DNA of 25,119 nucleotides, taken from contig KN834907.1 in assembly GCA_000827265.1 (NCBI GenBank), positions 1 through 25,119 on the forward strand. The letters are read 5' to 3'. Source of the stretch: Collybiopsis luxurians FD-317 M1 (taxonomy: Eukaryota > Basidiomycota > Agaricomycetes > Agaricales > Omphalotaceae). Numbering within the stretch: the stretch's first letter is position 1; every line of letters starts with the position of its first letter. A program made the translations under genes and the position numbers. Below are positions 19,879 to 25,119 of the stretch, in pieces. The notes beneath the pieces were generated by a model. That model was not told where the DNA came from. It was given only the letters and a program-made list of their open reading frames with translations, and did no database searches.

Positions 19879-22634
19879 TTAACAATCCAAAATCCCACTC
19901 TCTCCCTCCCCCTCCCTCTCTTCTTCCCTACTCCCACTCTCTTCCCCATCCCTCCCCGCTTCCTCCCCCTCTCTCGGCTTCAAACTCCAAATCTCCATAA
20001 CCGTCTTCCCCTGCCTCCGACACATAATCGCCAACACCTCCCCACACCTCCTCCCCCCATACGACCCAAATCCGGCACCACCCGTCCCATACCCAACCTT
20101 CCAAACACAATCACTAGGCTCACTCAAATCCCTCACATAATTCCCCGTCTGCGTCTCGTACAGCCTCACCCGACCATCATTACCCCCGGTCACGAGGAAC
20201 CGATCGTCGAATTGGAGCGCGGTCACGGAGGAATCGTGCGCTGCTATTCGGTGGAGGACTTTGCAGTTTGTGAAATCGTTTGGGATTGCATGTCGACGCC
20301 GTCGGCGGTTCAGCGTTGCGGAAGATGATAAAGTGGTTCGAGATGAAGAGGCGTCAGGGTGTGGTAGCGAGAACATGATCACACGACCATCCGAACCGCC
20401 AGTGGCGAGCATGGTCGGGGAGAGTTGAAGCTGACACACGAGCGCAGTGTGTCCTTGTAGAGTAGCTTTACATTGCCTATCCGTAAAAAAAGTTGTATTA
20501 GATTCTAATCTGCAAAGCAAATGAAGGAAAATAAAAACATCGTTCACTCACCCTGTCTCAGCATCCCACACTCTCACAGTCGTATCCAGCCCCCCAGAAG
20601 CTATCCGATATCCGTCGAACGCAACCGAGTAGATCTGGTGCAAATGACCTCGGAGGACATGTAGGCATTCACCTGTATCTACATCCCAGAGCTTTTATTT
20701 TTTGACGATAAGCACACAGCAAGAGTGTCATAAATAAACAAGCCGCAACTCACCCGGCATGTATGATCGTAACTCCCGCTCACCACCCGATTTCCACAGA
20801 CGTCCAAACATCTCACGCTACCCGTATGTCCAGCTAGCGTTCGCAACAGCCTCCCGCGCTGGACATCCCATACTCTCAGCGTGTTGTCCCTGCTCCCTGT
20901 AACAGCTATTGGTCGGTTGTGCAGCACCTTGATGCATCGAATGGTCGAGGTGTGGCCGCGGAGAACGTAGATGCAGTACCTGGGAATAAGATTATCGCTA
21001 AGTAGACAGGAAGCGATAGAGAATCGAGACGTACCCAGATCGGATATCCCAAACACGAAGAACTTTATCGCATCCGCCGCTGACAACGATAGCTCCAGGT
21101 TGCCCCCATCCTTCCGAAGATCCAGACATACTACTGGGCTTGCCGGGACAACGGTGTGCAGATGATCGCCTAGGACTACTACTCTTCTCGTCGTTCGACT
21201 CTGCATCTTCATCGAGTATATCACTCTGATGTTCTTCCTCCTCATCGTTGTCCACGTCACCGTCTGAAAACTTTCCATCGTTCTCGGAATCACTGTCGTC
21301 GTCGTTCTCCGGGTGCAAACCCAACGCGATCCTCAACGACGGAGGCACAAACTGGTAGAGGTCCTTGTTGTTGTTGAGATTAGTACTAGCTGTATGATTC
21401 GATGCGACGTAAGCCGCTGGGTATCCAGGCGAAGTGGGGCTGGTATTGGTGGAGCTGAGCGTCTCGATATCTCCCTCGCTGTATCTAGCTCTCGCTTCCG
21501 GTCGCTTCCAGGGTGATTCAAGATGGCCTCGCTTCCCTACAGAGTCCTTCCTCTTCCTCCTGCCCCTCCTCGCACTTTTCGAATCCAATTCCACCTCCCC
21601 ACCCATATATCCACCTTTATGCACTAGACACACCGCCCAAACACCTAAATCATGCCCTACGAGTGTCCTAGCGAGGACTCCAGTCCGGGCACTGAAAACA
21701 TGTATACGACAATTGGCTAGACCGACGACGACCCAGTCTTCGTCTAGAGCAAGGGATGTAATGACACCGCTGTCTGAAGTTGTAATGGTTGTCGCAGATA
21801 CTTTGTGTGCTCTAAGGAGATGGCCGCCGTTATGCCAATTCTTCACTGCGAATATATATAAGATAATAGCTTGTATCAAAAGTTGAAAGAAAACGCACTG
21901 ATAGAGTAGGAATACTTGAAATGTTCTCGGTAGGAGAACCCCGCTGAGGGGAGGTCTATGGATAGATTGGATAGACTTGTTAACGCCTGGTCTACCTCTT
22001 GCAGGACCGGCGATTTTTGTTCCCCGTTGCCTTTACGTTTGCCCTTTCTTCGAGTGAAAAATTCATCCCTCCCATCATCATCAAACCCATAAGCACGACA
22101 CATCCTCTTCCATAACGCCTCATCAGACACAAGTCTCCTCCACCATCTACTAACCTGGGCAGCGCGCGCGAGCGTTTTTGGCTCATCGACAAACCCAAGA
22201 ATATGCAGAGCGAGTTCGGGAGGCAGCGCACGAAGGAAATCTCGTTTCAGGAGTGGAGCTATAGTCGTGGAGATGAACAACAGTTCAGTCGGTGTACAAG
22301 CATGCAAAAGTGCGGCTAGGTATTGTCTTCGTAACACTGGATTTTGCGGAAGAGCTAAAGGGGAAAGGATGGGAAGTGATGACGCTGATGGTGCTGATGA
22401 AGGTGAAATGGACGGCTGGTCTCTGTGGTGGATGATAGACATGATATTAGTTGGACCTGGAGAGGGAGCTGGGGTTGGGGGAGAGTCTATGGGCATGTAG
22501 AGCGTCTGAGACTGTGAGGCTGCTGGTTGAGTAGACTCGGCTTGCATTGGTAAATCTGGTTGAAAATCTGTGTACAACTTGGATGGGGCAGCGGGAGGAT
22601 ATCTACCTCCTCCTCCGTCGTCGAAGGAGGCCAT
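19879..22634 (-). CDS. CDC4: Cdc4/Pop1/Fbw7-type F-box WD40 protein
   Basis: Five exons: 22634-21899, 21845-21035, 20979-20754, 20691-20552 and 20476-19879; 2511 nt, 836 aa, all in frame. Such proteins are substrate receptors of SCF ubiquitin ligases and target phosphorylated cell-cycle regulators for destruction, chiefly in the nucleus. A proline/serine-rich N-terminus (1-95) precedes a dimerisation-like helix (about 98-131). An F-box follows at about 132-179 (LRALPPELALHILGFVDEP...SRWWRRL...LWKRMC) that would bind Skp1. The linker holds YREHFKYSYSIMKNW, a family landmark, then WD repeats begin (LLRAHKV, GHDLGVWAV, DKVLRVWDI, RGHTSTIRCI, NTLRVWDV, GHTGSVRCL, GHLHQIYSV, TVRVWDAETG, GHTALVCQL, GRVRLYETQTG). 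The C-terminal CVWKVGY and VMEIWSLKP are Cdc4-typical. A 160-residue insertion with basic RRGRRKRK (338-345) and an acidic run (about 425-466) interrupts the second WD blade. The gene appears intact. Confidence 0.93.
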
Positions 22635-23974
22635 AATTGGATTCAGCGGGCTGTCGCGGTTGACGGACTGAGAGATAAAGTAGAGATGGATGGTTATGGT
22701 AACAAGTCAAGCTCAGACAGATATGCAAAACGGCGGTTATAGAAGAAGACTATATAAATTCCTGATTCCCAACAATCACATTGTCACCATGTTCGGATAC
22801 CGTATGCCATCGATGAATGTTCTTCCCCTTAATTGCCTTTGAATTAATCGGCTTCCCATTCATTCAGCCAAATCTACATTCCGAACCTCGTGTAAGGGGT
22901 CTTGCAATCAGTCTTCCAAGTCTTCGACGGTGAAAAAAAAAGATTTCGAGTTAGAAGCAGCATCGAGACACGACGAAGTCGCATTGCAGGGCAGGGCTAA
23001 CTAATTCTACTCTGAACTCCAAAAAAATTTTGGGCCTCGGCCAGAGGGGTTGACGCGAAGAGGTACCAACTCACCCGCCTCTTCTCAATAAGGACTACTC
23101 CCGAACCAGGCTGTATCTTCATTGCCCAGTCCCAAGGTTATGCGAAATTTTCATCTCCTCGGCGACGTTGAGGAACTGCCTTGTCGCCGCCGCCTGCGCC
23201 ACTTCCTATTTGATTCTTAGTAAATGTTTAATGACCGTTGGGCACTGTGTGCATTTCCCCCTTTAAATTTCTTGTTTGGCCGTAAAAATTTCATTTCTCG
23301 GTAAGTTTGAACCACCGTGTAATACCGGAATCTGTAAAGTACTTCAGGAGCTAAAGACGTCCGTATCTCCTGACATGAAGAAAAAAAGAAAGAAGCTAAG
23401 CCTGTTCGATGAGCGAATCGTGGAAACGTAAGGTGATACAACATAGTTGTTGAAGAAAACAACATGCAATGCGAAGCATGTGAAAGTCTCCACTCTCAAT
23501 CAATACTCAGCGTGACTCCCCTCTCGCTCTCCTCAACCAACCGACCCCTGACCTCCCTACCTCAATACATTCTTCAACTCTGGATGCTGCGAAAACTTGA
23601 GCTCCAACAGATCGAGGATCTCAAGCGGTCTTCATCGTTTCGAACGTTTGGGGCGACATGAGGGTAGTGTTATCGACGAGTATTCGGATTTGCATCCCCG
23701 ACTCTCGAAGAGAGGAGGGTCTTGTAAGCTGCGATCGGACTGAAAATTCAAAAAATTACGCTTAAAGGAAGTTTCATTCCCACTCCACATTCTCGTGTTT
23801 AGTATTCAGGTACTTTATATTATTCATTCGGATCTTAGTTTGCTTCTTGTCTTTTGCTTCCACGTCGAGCAGCGAGCAGCGTTAGACCTTTACCAACGGT
23901 TCATATCCGAAGGTGTAACTTTATACGTATACGTGATATTATATCAAACAAACAAAATATTTTGATCAAATAAA
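22635..23974. other. Divergent promoter region
   Basis: About 1.3 kb between the minus-strand Cdc4-like gene and the plus-strand unknown gene. No coding motif was recognised; short ORFs in both strands look random. It should hold both promoters and 5' UTRs. Immediately upstream of the plus-strand gene the DNA is very AT-rich (about 23930-23974). Confidence 0.45.
22750..22760 (-). promoter_or_regulatory. Possible TATA element of the Cdc4-like gene
   Basis: AATTTATATAG on the minus strand lies about 115-125 bases upstream of the ATG at 22634, followed by a CT-rich stretch (TCTTCTTCT). Position and sequence fit a fungal core promoter, but this is inference. Confidence 0.3.
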
Positions 23975-24676
23975 ATGGATTCGCTTGGTGAAATTTTCGA
24001 TACTTTGTGTGGATCTCCTCCTCCGTGACTTTCACTGCATTTCGTAGGTTCTCTTGAACAGAAATTGTTTGAGCTTCCAATATCAAGTCTTCAAAGACAA
24101 AATAGTCGGATGAATAAATCAGAAGCTGTTAAAGCTCTGCATCATCGTGTGGTTGAATTTAGTGAACGTTTGTTTGCTAAATCTGTTCATGTGGAATGTA
24201 TAGTACCTAGTGATTATCGATCTGCGTCTTTGGAGTTTGGAAATGAATTTGGTTCAGCAGTTACAACATTGGTAGTATCATCATATCAGTATGCAGATCC
24301 AATGCAACATACATCTCATATTTTCAATGCCCACTCATTTATATCTTGTATAGAAGATGTTTTTAAAAATGCTTCTGAGAATGATCTGGCAAAGGTTCGT
24401 CATGGACCGGGAATTTTGTATAAAGAAAAAAGAATCTTGCCATACTTGGCTCCTTCTCATAATGGTTCTTCTAATAATAATCTCTCCCAAGAATTACTCA
24501 CAGAGGTGGTATCAATTCGGACTATCCTCTCATTGGCAACTTATCTCGACCCAAACTCCGGAATTAGTGGAAGACTACTGCGGCAGATACTTAGAATGGA
24601 AAGCGGTTGGCCAAACTTTTCTCAAGATGATCCTCACTCTAATCCATCCATAGAAACAAGACATAAAAATCTATGA
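23975..24676 (+). CDS. Hypothetical AT-rich gene of unknown family
   Basis: Model: exon 1 23975-24008, a 39-nt intron (GTGGAT to CGTAG, 24009-24047), exon 2 24048-24676, giving 220 aa. The ATG (AAAATGG) has a good context and lies in AT-rich leader DNA. The joined N-terminus (MDSLGEIFDTLCSLEQKLFE) reads as a continuous amphipathic helix, which supports the splice; the intron is short, however. If it is not used, translation would begin at the internal ATG near 24110. No signal peptide, membrane segment or known domain is visible. The middle contains SVHVECIVPSD and VVSSYQYADPMQ, then a helical stretch LLTEVVSIRTILSLATYLD. The protein ends in a polar tail. Third positions are A/T-rich, unlike the neighbours, hinting at different origin or low expression. 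I do not recognise it. Confidence 0.5.
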
Positions 24677-25119
24677 ATCTTGTTCCGAATCCATAATGCC
24701 CTTCATCATAGGATTTTCTAGCACCACGACTTGCTGCTTCATGACACCTACCTCAATTCGCCTTCCCTATTATAAACAAATTATCCAGTGACAATACATC
24801 TCTTGCGATAGTGTGGATCTACTTCCTTCCATGAGTATTAATCCCCTAGATACAGAGATATCCACCATCAACAATAAAAATTATCATTCGCTAGATTCAT
24901 GTCCAGCAGCTTGGAGATCCCTTGATGACGACTCTACTGCCAAATTAACCTTTCCCGATCGATATGATTGCCTCACGAACGATGATAACATGTACAGATG
25001 GACACTCGATGGCTTGTGTAGCTACGAACATTGTATCAACTATAGTAAACGAGCGAACCTCTAATTTTATGGATCTCCCGCGAGAGTCGGGGATTGCCGT
25101 CGAAGGACAGCGCTAAGGA
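24677..25119. other. 3' flank with one doubtful ORF
   Basis: Follows the stop of the AT-rich gene. A plus-strand frame is open from an ATG near 24832 to a stop at 25064 (77 codons, MSINPLDTEI start, with WRSLDDDST and YRWTLDGLCSYEHC). It could be a later exon of the preceding gene or a chance frame; no motif supports it. The window ends before any further gene. Confidence 0.3.

Noticed and set aside
19765..20328. 187-codon plus-strand ORF, proline-rich
   Set aside because: Antisense shadow of the last Cdc4-like exon, whose WD40 and C-terminal motifs are clear.
21434..21886. 150-codon plus-strand ORF
   Set aside because: Antisense to Cdc4-like exon 2.
1..25119. CRISPR array, bacterial operon, phage or biosynthetic cluster
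   Set aside because: No regularly spaced repeats and no bacterial gene organisation; intron-rich genes show a fungal nuclear genome, and no backbone biosynthetic enzyme is present.

Overview
The window is nuclear DNA from a filamentous basidiomycete, most likely an Agaricomycete (mushroom-forming fungus). The evidence is many short introns (about 45-85 nt, GTRNGT-type donors, AG acceptors) that restore frame exactly, a tRNA gene with an intron after position 37, and the gene families present: an agaricomycete-type seven-helix membrane protein, a secreted tannase/feruloyl esterase, a class 3 lipase and a fungal Cdc4. No prokaryotic operon, CRISPR array or phage was seen.

Layout. 1-2.1 kb: a minus-strand seven-helix membrane protein gene, coherent except for one in-frame TGA. 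2.1-5.0 kb: AT-rich, gene-free and repeat-rich, with a ~300-bp tandem duplication, clusters of TGACTC and CAGTTCA motifs, and a 215-bp foldback MITE with TA flanks nested in a CAGTTCA-rich element. 5.0-6.9 kb: two decayed minus-strand genes, a small protein kinase with a TGA just before its DWG motif and an MDP-1-like HAD phosphatase with a frameshift and an altered nucleophile; they overlap at their ends. 7.5-9.3 kb: intact tannase/feruloyl esterase (4 exons, 536 aa). 9.9-10.0 kb: tRNA-Gly(UCC). 10.3-11.8 kb: intact mitochondrial carrier (9 exons, 338 aa). 12.1-13.6 kb: intact secreted class 3 lipase (9 exons, 320 aa). 14.1-18.5 kb: a scar, with the 5' part of an amidase gene (plus strand) and the 5' part of a Ulp1-type SUMO protease gene (minus strand) pointing at each other; both lack their 3' halves, and the ~1.9 kb between them holds diverged repeats. 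18.6-18.9 kb: a coding-like fragment of unknown family. 19.9-22.6 kb: intact F-box/WD40 protein, Cdc4/Pop1/Fbw7 type (5 exons, 836 aa). 23.9-25.1 kb: an AT-rich gene of unknown family, plus a doubtful ORF.

The intact genes do not form one pathway. The tannase and lipase are both secreted hydrolases suited to a plant-matter decomposer. The carrier, tRNA and Cdc4 are housekeeping. The most notable feature is the contrast between clean multi-exon genes and at least four genes decayed by single nonsense or frameshift lesions, lying in or beside repeat-rich DNA. Exon models were built by hand from splice signals and frame; family names rest on recognised motifs, not on database searches.
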